Source: Pegea sp. RAD2-039 (lineage: Eukaryota; Chordata; Thaliacea; Salpida; Salpidae). From it: a DNA stretch of 64,000 bases. Shown in pieces: positions 23,002 through 41,700 of this stretch. Numbering within the stretch: position 1 is the stretch's first letter; the number at the start of each line of letters is the position of its first letter. A program made the translations under genes and the position numbers. The notes under the pieces were generated by a model that was given only the letters and a program-made list of their open reading frames with translations, did no database searches and was not told the origin of the DNA. The stretch spans positions 1,178,001-1,242,000 of the forward strand of contig JAQGEQ010000263.1 in NCBI GenBank assembly GCA_034620365.1, read 5' to 3'.

Positions 23002-25842
23002 ATGCCAGTTACCAAAAATGGATTTGGGTAAGATCAGTTTTTCTACTTTATAGATGTGATAATAAAAAGTTGGAATTGATTTTTAACTTGTTATTAGTTT
23101 TTAAACTATTATAAATTGACATTTTGTAAAAATTAGAACTGTTTACTTATAAACTTTTATAAATATACTTTTAGTACAATCTTGTGAGCTTTATTTTATT
23201 AAATAGTAATAACTATTGGTTTTATTTCTTAAAAAGTTTTAATGATGCAATGTTTCATGAAAGTAACTTCAGTAAAATTGCAATTTCTGTTTAATCAAAT
23301 TTTATTATTATTTTAAATGATCATCAAATTTTATTTTTGCTATAAACATATAATTGTTTTTAACAAACATTTTAAAATTCTTTTAGCCCATCTTTTTTTA
23401 TGGGTGGAAATACTTTGAAAGTTCCAATGAAGTTATTTGAAAAAAATCGTAAAAGATTATGTACAGCTTTAAAAGATCAAAAAAGTTTACCCAAAAAGTC
23501 TTTTGTACTTTTACAAGGAGGTCAGCAGATCAACCAAGACTCAACTGATGTAGAACTTGTTTTTCGTCAGGTGATAATCTCAGATAAAATAAAAACAATT
23601 TTTTAGACATTAAATTTCTTTAAAATTTATTTCATTTATAAACCTTATAGGAGTCCTATTTTCAATGGTGCTATGGTGTAACTGAACCAGATTGTTATGG
23701 TGCCATTGATATTGAATCAGGGACTTCAATTCTTTTTATTCCTCGTTTACCTGAGTCTTATCTTGTTTGGTCAGGAAAAATTTATCCACCATCATATTTC
23801 AGATCAAAGTATTTGGTTGATGAATGTTATTTTACTGATGAAGTAAGTCACATATAAAAGTAGTTGATACCAATTGTTTTTTTTTTAATTAATTCTTTAT
23901 TGACTGATAAAACACTTCACTTTAAAAGCAAATATTTTTCTATTTCTAGATACAAAACTATTAAACTAGAATGTAAATTGTAATTAATTACTGATTTACA
24001 GATAAAAGATATTCTTGTGTCAAAAAATGCTGAAAGTTTACTAATTTTGGTAAGTTTCAATTTCAATTTTAGAAAATAAACTTAAAAGTTTCCTAATAGA
24101 ATGGAATTAACACTGACAGCGATTTGCACATTAAAGGTGCCAACTTTGAAGGCATTGAAAAGTAACTAGCTTTTTGTAGTCACTAGACAAACAATAATAT
24201 CTTTAAATTCAGGTTTGAGATTGAAAATAAGATATTACATCCTGTTATATCAGAACTTCGAGTCATTAAAACTGAAGAAGAGTTACAAGTTCTTCGTTAT
24301 GTGAATGTTGTTAGTAGTGAGGGTCATAAGAAGATAATGAAGAAGATAAAGCCTGGTTGGATGGAATATCAAGCTGAAAGGTAACCTCAAAAGTAATTGT
24401 TGCTAACAAGTTTTAAAATTTAAATGTTTTTAATCAAATAGTGAAATAATTAAATAGAAATTTTGTTTATTAATTTGTAGTTTGTTCAAATTTCACTGCT
24501 ATACATTTGGAGGATGCCGTCATGTTTCCTATACTTGTATTGGAGCTAGTGGTGAGAACTGTTCAGTTCTTCATTACGGACATGCTGCTGCTCCAAATGA
24601 TAAGCTAATTAGAGATGGAGATATGTGGTAAGAACTAATTTACATCAAACTGCTTTCACTGGTTTAATGAGTTTTAGATTTTTATGAAAAACTATTGATT
24701 TAAAAGAATTTAAAAAATATATTTTTGACAACAATTGAATATTTTGTGATCGTAATATTTTCCAGCCTCTTCGATATGGGTGCAGAGTACTATTGCTATA
24801 GTAGTGACATCACATGTTCCTTTCCTGTTAATGGCAAATTCACCCAACAACAAAAAGACATCTATAATGCTGTACTAAAAGCCAATAGAGCAGTACAAAA
24901 CGCGATGAAACCTGGTAACTATTCTAACTTCAAACACTAATTAAAATCAGCAAAACCGCTAAACAAACATGTTTCATGAGAATTAGTTGGTAATCACGTA
25001 GTGCAAAGTCAAAGCTTATAAGTTCAAAGTTCAAACAAACTTGCATACATTTGAAACAAGTAAAAATATCAATCCACATCAAATCGTCCTCATCAGTTCT
25101 TCACCTTAACAAATGATTAATGAGTATTTCTTACCAGGTGTCTCTTGGGTAGATATGCATTTGTTAGCTGATCGAGTTCAACTTGAAGAGTTGATAAAAA
25201 TTGGATTGATTAAAGGAAACATTGAAGAGATGATGGAAGTTAGATTAGGGGCACTATTTATGCCACATGGTCTGGGACATTTAATGGGTCATGACGTCCA
25301 TGATGTTGGTGGCTATCCCGAGGTATTTTCAGTTTGTTTTTGTTGATAATCTATCAGCTGTTCTGCTTGTTAGGATGGACCTAAAAGAAGTAGTGAAAAG
25401 GGTTTGTGTAGTTTACGAACAGCTCGTCGATTACTAGCTGGTATGGTGTTGACTATTGAACCTGGAATATATTTCAATCCATCTGTAAGTTTGTATCTGA
25501 TGAGAAATTAACTGAAATTTCAACTAAGTTATCTTCAGACAATTGCATCTGCTCTAAAAGATCCTAAACTTTCTGTTTTCCTTATTGAAGAAGAACTTAA
25601 TAAATATCTAGGATTTGGTGGCGTAAGTTATATATCGTTTCATTTGCTCAATCTAAGATGTGAGACATTTTTAGGTTCGTATTGAGGACGATGTGGTCGT
25701 GACTGAGACTGGAATTGAGATGCTTACTAAAGTGCCCCGTGATGTTGAAGATATTGAAGCTATTATGGCTGAGGGACTTAGAGAAAACTCTAATTCAGAT
25801 CTAATTCCTGTTGTAAAGACACAATTGACGACATCATTTTAG
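23002..25842 (+). CDS. PEPD: Xaa-Pro dipeptidase (prolidase), intact
   Basis: Twelve exons join to 507 residues: 23002-23027, 23387-23570, 23651-23842, 24002-24049, 24100-24161, 24213-24380, 24481-24627, 24766-24914, 25138-25322, 25374-25484, 25539-25622 and 25675-25842. The enzyme splits dipeptides with C-terminal proline or hydroxyproline in the cytosol and recycles proline from collagen. All five metal ligands of M24 prolidases are present: Asp279 (LFDMG), Asp290 (SSDITCSF), His373 (HGLGHLMG), Glu416 (TIEPG) and Glu456 (RIEDD). The substrate-site His258, His380 (HDVGG) and Arg402 are also kept. Nine of twelve exon lengths equal those of the upstream paralogue (exons 1, 3 and 12 differ), which demonstrates tandem duplication. 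Several introns are only 50-54 nt, much shorter than in the paralogue. Confidence 0.96.
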
Positions 25843-25885
25843 CTTTTCTTTTCACACCTCATCTAATCAACTATTTTCGATTGAC

Positions 25886-25891
25886 AATAAA
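25886..25891 (+). promoter_or_regulatory. Probable polyadenylation signal of PEPD
   Basis: An AATAAA hexamer lies about 45 bp after the PEPD stop, in the 450-bp gap between this gene and the convergent DHX38 gene. I see no other feature in the gap. Confidence 0.5.
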
Positions 25892-26293
25892 ATTTCGTTT
25901 TTATCTTACTCACTGCTATTTTAATTTGTGTCAAAGTGCAATGAAAATGAGTTAATCCTCATCTTATCCGTTAATTGTTGAACTAATGTAGATAAGTGAA
26001 ATTGGTATTTGAATGCAAGCAATAAACAAAAGCTTATCGTCGCCAAACTTTCGAACTAAATTGAGGTTTGCTTGAACAGTTGATAGATCATTTATTTATT
26101 TTCAAAAAATTTGCCTTCGCTTATATTTTTTTTAATAATTTTAGTTTTTAAATATAAATTTTCCTAAAATAAAAAATCTCAATTTTTTCAGAAAGATTAA
26201 TTATCAAAATTTGGCATCAAAACTTTCTTAATATATTTCATAGAAAATTCAAAAATCTCAATTTTACTAAGTTATAAACAAAGAGTTTTCAAA

Positions 26294-32301
<6,008 letters not shown>

Positions 32302-33900
32302 ATTAAAAATTTATAAGATTACAAAATTTTTCTGATAATAATTTACATCTTATTAAATGGATGTTAAAAAAAGTTAAATATAAAACAAATTACTAAGTAT
32401 TTTTTTAATGTAGCCAAGTAATTAAGTTTTATTTTCTTAAAATAAAAAAATAGTTATAATACAGCTTTTTACAAAAAAGAATATAAACTCATTTTAATAT
32501 ACAAAAATCTTAATCAATCAAAAAACTATGCTCATAGCTTTAAAAAAATAAATTTTTCAATAACAAATTATTAAATAAAAATATAAAAATTGTATGCCAA
32601 AACAATGATTATTTAATAACAAAGATTTTTAATTATGATTTCCATACAAAGAACTAAACGCTAATTTTGAAAACATGCTTTTAGATAAAAATTTTAAAGT
32701 ATATAGAACTAATCAAAATTATCTTTTTATTCATAGATAGTTCATCATTTTGTTAAAAACTTTCATCACTTTTATAAAAGCAGAACTTAAACTGACAAAG
32801 ATTTGAATAATAAGGTTTGAATTTACATAATTTAAATTTTCTATAAATTTCAACATTTTATGCTTAAAATAACTTTCAACTACAATTAAAATAATTGATA
32901 AACTCTGTAAAAGCAAGATGTACATAATTTCAATACTTAGTGATTTGCTAAAAATAAGCTGAATAAAATATCAAAATATAACAAAATGTTTATTCTATTT
33001 TCAATCTAACTAAAAAGTATTTATGTAAAGAGGCTTAGCCATTTTTCAATCGAATATTTTATATGAATATCGAATATAGATGCGTTATACTTTGGAATAA
33101 AATGGCTTTTCATACAAAGTTTCAGTAAAAAGTTTCATTAAGATGCACAATAAGGATTTATGAAATTCATGCGAGATTTACATAAAGTCTGTTTGCAAAA
33201 ATTTGTTTTTATCAAAAATTTATTGCCAAAAAAATTATCATTATTATTTAAAGTAGCATACAAGGCATTTTGTTTTGCATTTTGTTGTTCCGGATATGAT
33301 AAATTTGTTTGTGCTCAACATCGTAAAAATAGCTTAGAAAAATCTTGTCAAATTTCTATTAATCAACACCATTATGTTATCTAAAAAATAGATTCATTTT
33401 TCATTGATATTGAAAATTCTATTTACTTAAAACAAAAACTTTAGTTGACCAATCGATTATACTTGATAATTAGATCCCTATATGTAGCCGAAGTTATTTT
33501 TGAAATCAAATAGCATTGCAATAAATAATATGAATCCCGACTTTTTCAAAGCGAATAACACCAACTAAAGTTCTAACGTTACATTAGTCATTACAATACA
33601 CTAATTTACCAAAATTACAAACAGTAAATGGGAAATCTGTTGGTTAAAATTAGTATGTTTGTTAATTATTTCATGATTTTCACTTTTTTAATTAAAAATC
33701 AAATTTTCAGGAAAATTTAAAGCAACATTTATTCTAAATTAGTGCTTTAACTATTAAATTTATTTGAAGCTACACCAGACCACAACTAAATTTAGAAAAT
33801 TTTTCTTGAAAATAAAATATTTTTAGTAAGTATATACCTAATGACATAAACTTATTGGTAGTGCTTCGAGATTTGGGGATAGAGCATATGAAATGCCATG
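32302..33900. other. AT-rich region upstream of DHX38
   Basis: This flanks the 5' end of DHX38 and probably holds its promoter. An open stretch at 33160-33384 is AT-biased, has no family resemblance and no convincing splice partners, so I do not call it a gene. Confidence 0.5.
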
Positions 33901-34669
33901 GTCGAAAATTATATTTTCATTTATATACAGCTTTTATACCGAGCACAGAATTATATAAGGACACAGATACTACAGATCAAGATCAATATTATGAAAAAAT
34001 AAAATAAGAATACAGCAAAAGTAAATATATGTGAGTTGTAAAGTTAGGAAAGCAACAATTCAGCCTAATATATAACTCGTAAACCAATTACTCAGGTCTG
34101 TATCATTTGGTACAATTTAAAAAAAGATTACAGAACTTGCTGTAAAGAGGAATCGGAAAGAAGACCTATGTGAAAAATGTACTTAGTAAGAGCGACATGA
34201 GAATAAAGATTTAATCAGAGTTTTAATGCGCCACATCTGTCGGTATTTTTACAGGAGTATGATAAATGAGATTGCTGAGTGACTATGAAACCCCTATCTA
34301 TCTGTTTAGCTTTTTCTTCTTTCTTTGTTAACGTCGGGTATGTCTCGACTCAAAAGATATTGACGCACTGTTGATAGTTTTCTTCATATTACACAGTTTG
34401 TGATTTTGATGCTGGGCAACTTACCTCAAACAATTACAAAAGTATTAGGGATTAATTAATGAAAAAGTAATTTTGCAGGTAGCGTTAATGAAAGTAAGAA
34501 GCAATTGTACAACTCCCAAGATTTGGATCTGTACAGAAATGTGGTAAAAATGATAGGTCTGTACAAGCTGGTCTCTGTCTCCGTGTTGAACTGTTTGTTA
34601 CTCCAAAGTATTTTATTATTTTATTAGTTTAATGGAGCTTATATCAGTTTAATTTGTAGTTATATGAGC

Positions 34670-35400
34670 GACACAGACTATCAAGATTTTGCCAGTTACA
34701 AGCTTCACTACAACCCCCTACATCTCCGGGTTACCTGCTAGCAGCAGACGTAGACAATGCCAGCCTCATTACAGCTGTGAGCGATGACCTAGAGAAGGGG
34801 CACAGGGGGATCGTTCTACCATTTGAGCGTGGACTTAGATCTAAGGACTGGTACGAGAAACTGAAAAGAAATCTGACTTAGCTTTTTCCTCAAGGCTGTG
34901 GGAGCCATGTCAGAAGCAGGAAGAGTAAATTCGGAAAAGCTCAGAAATCTATACTCTATATCGAGACCAGGGGAGGGTGCAGGGACCCTACAAAACATTA
35001 GCGGATTGCTTCCCTTCTGCTCATGTGAACACCTTTTGCTAAATTACAAAAGCTCGCGACACTTACATTGTTCTGTCCGATAAGGAGAGGAAGGCCTTAG
35101 TATCCCTCATCTCCTCCTAAGTTCATCAGGTGCCCCAAACTTTATAAAGAGGGTGAATCTATTGGTCTTGCTTGACCTATACTGGGGAATTAACTAAGTC
35201 CCTTATAAATCCAAGTACTTGCAGAATGCACAGGAACTTTTTTGGGCTTATGAAGATGGGTTTGTAAGGTGCTGAAGATCCATCAAAAGTTTTAAACTCT
35301 CCTGATCAGGTCTCTCTCTCCACACAATAATCTCGGAAACAAAGTTCTTCTACTCCATATACTGCAATTCGTTAAAGATCATTTTAGTGTCTCTGACAGA
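34670..35400 (+). mobile_element. GC-richer decayed coding-like island, unidentified
   Basis: Base composition is clearly richer in G and C than the surroundings. One frame reads GYLLAADVDNASLITAVSD, then GHRGIVLPFERGLRS and DWYEKLKRNL before a stop. Another (from about 34898) reads AGRVNSEKLRNLYSISRPG. Further downstream the frame is repeatedly broken. It looks like former coding sequence, probably of a transposable element since a gag remnant lies next to it, but I recognise no domain. Confidence 0.4.
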
Positions 35401-35401
35401 C

Positions 35402-35752
35402 TTAAGAACTGTGGGTGCTATGGAGCTGTTCTACCAAAAATCTCCTAAGAAAGTCCCTTTCTATCACTATCTTTACATCGAGGCCCTCTATGACAAATTC
35501 CAGGCGTACCAAAGTGCATCGAAAGTCTTTTATAGATTGACTTGGTTTCTGATTCTCAGTTTTTACTAGATGATACGCAAAACTTTCATTTCGTTTCTTT
35601 ACATAAAACCGTTCCAACGTCGCTTCAGCTTCTACATAAGTCTGACAGCTCTCAAAGTACTGATACACGTCTTTATACAATAATGACTCTTTATACATGG
35701 CTTTATTTAAATTGATAAGAGGAAATAGCAACGATAAATATATTAACGACAC
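35402..35752 (-). pseudogene. Gag-like remnant of a gypsy-type LTR retrotransposon
   Basis: The minus-strand frame contains LERFYVKKRNESFAYHLVKT, then ENQKPSQSIKDF and DFLRRFLVEQLHSTHS. This follows the usual gypsy gag order: a 'RFYPKKNE-aRHLf-tRkQKPGESideF' block, then an 'IRDRfv-GL-s--ir' block. No zinc knuckle, protease, RT or integrase follows, and I find no clear long terminal repeats, so it is an isolated fragment. The assignment rests on motif pattern only. Confidence 0.6.
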
Positions 35753-35769
35753 GCACTACCTATCATAAA

Positions 35770-38700
35770 GCCTATTACCGAATGACGTTTAACACATTTA
35801 CGTCAGCGGCAAAATACTTTACTGTTATTATAAACTTCACATAAAACTTTATCATAGCCAGCCAAAACATTTAGCTGTTTTAAAAACTTTATATTCAAAG
35901 TACATAGCTTTTATCAGTTTATATTTTTATATAGAATAGAAATATTAAATAAAGTTTTAAAGTGAAATTTTTAACGATCGAAAGACTAGATACAATACCT
36001 TGTGTTTACTTTTATCTTTGTATTCATGGATTTCGAAACTTTGAATAAATCTCTTGGTACCAGGATAATTTGCATATTAATGGCAAGCTCTTGTTTGAGG
36101 TTTATATAATAATATTTACATATTTCAAAAGTTATTAAACAAAGTTTCAGGTTTTTACAAATTATTTAATTAAGAATATATTAAGTTAATTTCTCATACC
36201 AAAAGTTAAAGAAGCAAAAATTTAATTTTTATCGGTTTTATTTATAAAGAAATTAATTGCAAGAGAGAAATCACATTTTGAAATATTCAATTCTTTCAAT
36301 AGAAGTTTTTATCTAATTTCGATAAAAATTTCAAACTTGCTCCAAGTTAATTTATTATGTTTGATTATTTAGTTAGTAATGAAAAAATCTCAGCCAGTTA
36401 TTAAACTTTTTATACTTACAAAAAGATGAAATCAGAAACCATTAAATTAATATTTTTTAATTGTATACTATTACAAACAGTTTAATAAATAAATAAATAA
36501 ATAAACTAAAATAAAATTTTGTTTTATTTATAAAGCAAGCTCTTAATTAAACGCTGATTTTTTTAATTCAAAGTTATTAAATAAACTTTTTAATGAAAAC
36601 TAATTAAACCTTTTTTTAGAAATTAATGTAATTCATAAAAATACTTTAGTGTTTATTTTTTTAATAAAATACTTTTTAATAAAATAAAGTGATTTGATAA
36701 ACGATACCCTTTTTATCTGATATTTTGTTTAAGTTTTAATGATGTTTAAGTTAAACTCTTACTATAGATTATCAAAATTTTCGTTGACTTAATTTGAACT
36801 GATAGTAAACGCAGTAATATTTGCAATTGATTTTGCAAAATAAGTTAATAGCTTATTTTCAAATGACCAAAATCGTCCTTTCTTTCATTTTATGTAAAGT
36901 AAAAACTCCCATTAATAAGGGAAACCCCGCATTAGAAGTCTGTTACAAAAAGTTTTAAGTTCGATTCAATTAAGAATTTTTTTTAACATCGTTACGCTGC
37001 TTCTTGCAAATTAAATCTCAACTAAATCTGTTTGAACTATTTTTAATAAAATTGCAAGAAACAAAACACCGGATGACTGTAATGTGATTTTTACTAGATT
37101 TTTTGTTAGACTAATTACACTAAAATTTGTTTTTGAAGTTTTTTCCTTTCAACTATTTAAAATGTTATCATTCAACCGTTCCTACAATTTATATTTACTT
37201 TTTTTTACTTGTAAACATTAAAAATCGTTAATTTACTTTATATATCTTGTTACTTAGGTCTGACTAGATTTGATCTGCTTTATACTTAAATTAAATTCTA
37301 ACAAATAATGTTGATTCTACAATTTAATGTTTTTAGTAAAATTTTAGATTAATTTTGATATATATTTCTGGATATTGTCAAGTTGACATCATTTTAAAAG
37401 TTGTTGTTTTCGATGTTTACAACACAAATCAAAAAATCGAACATTAAAAACATATTTTTATCATGTATACGATTTATAGATGAAAGACATGTAAAGTTAT
37501 TTATCTAAAATTATAAAATAATTGCTTTCATAACAGAGTTAAATAACCCAATAATTGTCTACTTTTAGAAAAGTTTGAAAAAAATTGATCAAATTTAGCT
37601 TTGACAAAACATATAATTTATGAACTTATGAAACAAAGATTTTTTTAATGTAAAATAAAACTTTGTTCTGCTTCAAGGCAATGAATGCATTCTTTTTTAT
37701 GATAAATCCTTTGTAATATTGGATACAAGTTTTTAAAATGTGTGAATAATATTTAAAAGTTTGTTTTATTAAACTTTATTGCTTAAAGTAGCTAATTATT
37801 ACTGATAATTGCTATTTATGTTACAAATAAAAATAATGAAATATCAAAAGTCTATCAACTAGTAAACTTAAATTGATTTTTTATGATAACTTTATCACCA
37901 TATGACTTTCACATGACAAGATAAAAAAAATATTTTCCAACATTTTGTAAGATTTTATTTTGTAAGTTGATTATAATAGTACAAATTATACAGATGAAAA
38001 ATTATTCGAATCGCTAAAGTATAAACAGATTCCGTCGTAACCAAAAGATTTATGTGATTAGATAATTAAGATAATTAGTATGATATTAATCATAAGATAA
38101 CTTTTTATCTTTTCTATTTGATTATTTTCAAAAAATTAATAATTTCCAATATCATGAAAAATATGGTAATTGTCAAATTACTTACGAACATAAGCCATAA
38201 AAGTATGAGATACTAGAAACAAGCGAGTCTTTAACACCATTAACCACAAAGTTTAATGCTAGGACAAAGTTTGGACCAGTTTCATAGGTATTATAAATCA
38301 AAACTTATATACACAGACAATTGACTTATAAAATTCTTTCCTTATCATTGCTGGTCAAGTTTGTAAACATTGCTGGTCTATGACTTACATGTTTTAAAGG
38401 TGAATATAATTTTCCTGATAAGGATTCAACACTTTGAAGCAACATATGGTTGCTTCAAACATATTTTATGTCTTTTATGACATTGTGGTAAGCAGTTGAC
38501 TTTGAAATTTAAAAAATATTCGATTTCATTTTGTTTTCAAACAGGAAGTTGAAAAGTTTAGTAAAGTAAACATTCAAATTGTCTTTTATTAATAATTATT
38601 TAATTTTTTTAGAATGTATAATAATTATAATTATTCGATTTACATGATTATTTATAATTGTTTAATTTATTGTTGGCTAAAAATAATAAATTAAACAATT

Positions 38701-41700
38701 ATAGATGATTATATAAATAGATTAAGCAAAAGTATCAGCTTTGTTTATTTTTGAAAAACTTTTTCTAAATATTATTCTGAATTATTTTGTGTCATTAAAA
38801 AGGTTTTTTCGAAGTTTTTCAAATTTATTGAAGACATTATTAAAATTTGACAAAATTGTCCTAATCTTTAGATCTTAAAAAGGTAAATTATCTTTAACTT
38901 CCTTAAAAGTTCAGTATTCACAATTAAATTTTCAAAAAGTTTTGAAGATTAATTACAAACTTTCATGACAGTTTCTGTTTCCAGTTAAAACGATAAAAGA
39001 TTCAGTGAATAGTTGACCACAAAATAGTGAACGTTTTGTAAGTTGCTAGGTTGACGCCTATCAGTCATTATCTACTATCAAAAACTCAAATGACAAATGA
39101 CTTCAAAAGAATGAATCAAGCCGTTTGAACCGCAAAATCATTCAACCATAAAGCTTGATGTCTCAAATAAAGCTGCCCTCATTGTATTCACGCTTGATTG
39201 ATCATGCGTAAATGACTATGCATGAGTACCTAACGACTTTTGTGGAAAGAACAGCAAAAAAAAATTAAATTGAAGAAATAAACAGAGCATAGAAAAATAT
39301 TCTTTCGACTATAAGACGCCAGCTTAATATTTTCATTTACACGATTAGGCCTAGCTGGTCGAACTTTTGCGTCAACTTGTTTCATTAGAATATAATTATT
39401 TCAAAAATTTGTTTCGTAGATCAAGTTAATAAAAATATTTCTGAGTTTTCTTTTAGTTTAGGGCGTCAACTATGAGGTATGGGGCTTTACTTGGATTATA
39501 ACAATTACTTGAAAACTTTTCTACTTCTAAGCAACCTTTAGTTTTTAGAAGATATTTACCAGCTTTATACATAAAAAAGTTATCTTTTTCATCTATTATA
39601 TGTTTTAATCTTCATTAAAAATGTTACTTGTAAGATGATATAATCGAATATTGATACGAAATCTACTTTTATAGATTTTCCAGCAATATTAATAATTAGT
39701 ATTGGTAAACATACCAGTACAGTAAAGTCATGGACCAAATGTTTTTATCAATGTTACGTAATTCAGTTTATTTATACATCACTTAAATAATGATGAAATC
39801 AAACTATAACTATAAGCTAAAAATAGAAATGAAAGTAAAAACTTGTTTTAGAATAAGTCGATAAGATTATTAAAATTATATTATTCTATTCGAATAAATG
39901 AAAAAGTATCTATAAAATTATAAATTATAATATGAAACCTAACGTTTAAAGAATTACTTTTTAAGTTATCTCTAACTAAACAAACAAAATTTGAAAAATG
40001 CTTGTACATGTCAAATATTTTGCTTTTAAAAAGGTGTTTAAAGTTTGTTAAAAGTTATAAATTGATTCAAAATTTATCAAGATTGTTATCTATTTGCTTG
40101 TTTTTCCTACAAAAACTTGCGTTACATCAAAAGAAATACTTTTAAACTATCAAGATATCGAAGCAGTTTATAAACTTAAGTAATAAATTATTGCTCATTA
40201 ATTGCTTTATTTTCTCGTTAGAGTTTACTTTTAATTGATTGAAGTCTGTTTTTTGAGTGATTTAAGTTCTGAAAATAAGGTGCGTCGTATTTGAGAAAGC
40301 TGAAACATTTTTATGAAAGTTTCAATAAAAGATTAAACTTTGATGACGAAATGAAAAATAGTCCACGTCATTCACTACTTGTTGTGGTTTTACAAATCGA
40401 TTTAAAAGTCGAATGTGTTCAGTATGCTTTGAATAATTACTCTTATCAAAGTCGGCTTTACAACAAGAAAACCTGTCGTCGAATACCAGCAGTTACTTTT
40501 TCATACTTTTTTCAGTTGCTTTTTAATCTAGATTTGAGTATATTTATCTGTGAGTCTTTTGAAGCGAGTATTTTGTATTTTCGAATGTTTATTTACAGCA
40601 GCAATTGTTTTGATTTTGTGGTTTACTCCTAGAGGTTACAAGTATTGTTTGGAAGTGTGACACAAAAGAGCAGGTTTAGGTTTGAAATGGTTTTTTTGTA
40701 GCAGCACACTCGTGAAAAATTGTTTGATTTTTTTTTTTGAAGAGAAAAAGGAAGGATTTATTTACTTTTATGTTTGATTGTGAATTTTCGAGATTTGAAA
40801 TACTTTATAAATCATATTTGTTTATTTTTATCTTAAAAAAATATCAATAAAATTTAAACACAAATAGAAAATGTTTCTTTTTTAAAAAGTTTCTTTTTTA
40901 AATCAATTCTTATTTTTTGAGCAACAATAAAATTTTAGAAAAATATTTTGAATGACTGTTTGTAACAATCTCTAAACTTTCCAAGATAACGTTGAAAAGG
41001 AAAGAAATCTGTTTTTTTTTCTTTTTGTTAAGCTTTAGTTTCCAAACTGTTCCTAGATAAACCTTTATACTTATTAACAGCTTTCCTGTGTAAGCAATGC
41101 ATAAAAAAAGATCTTATTTCTAAGCTATGAAATTTATTATTCAGAAAGCGAACAAGTTTAAACTAAAAAATAAGCAACTAAAAGAGAATTAGTTTATAAT
41201 ACAGCTGGTAAAACATTTGGTATGTTAGCTAACATATCTAAGTATATTAAATGGAAAAGTTTTCTGGAGATAAAACACTAAACTTACCGAATGTCTTCAG
41301 ATTAGGATAGATAATCTTCGCCTTGAGCATATTTGTTAGTGGCGAAAAGAAACTAAAAAAGAAAAAGTTTTTGGTTTAGTAAGCTAGCAAAGTTTGCTGC
41401 TACTAATAAGAAGTGCACTTGACTTTAGAATGGTCTTTGTTATTGCACCTTTGTGATGGGCTAAAAGTTTTCGTTCTAATAAAGGTTGATGGTCAATATT
41501 ATAGCGATAAAACTTTATTAATTGCAATTGGGATATTGTAGACAGTACAAAGTTTCCAATAAAAAGTCTGTTAGAGAAAACGCTTTAATCAAAATGAGCA
41601 AATAACATTCTGTTAATATTTTGTAAACTATATTTTCAGAATTTGTTTTAACAGCTAAGTAAATAGAAATTAAGTTTTTTTTCTTTAACAATAGCTTCAG

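Noticed and set aside
33160-33384. 74-codon open stretch upstream of DHX38
   Set aside because: AT-biased Lys/Phe/Leu composition with no recognisable domain or gene context.
33900-34330. Long terminal repeat of the gypsy-like element
   Set aside because: A TATATAAGG motif and AATAAA-like signals occur, but I found no second copy in the window to serve as a paired LTR.
40291-40632. 113-codon open stretch as a possible gene
   Set aside because: It starts at TTG, has no family resemblance, and no splice sites or start context convinced me. Such stretches occur by chance in long AT-rich DNA.
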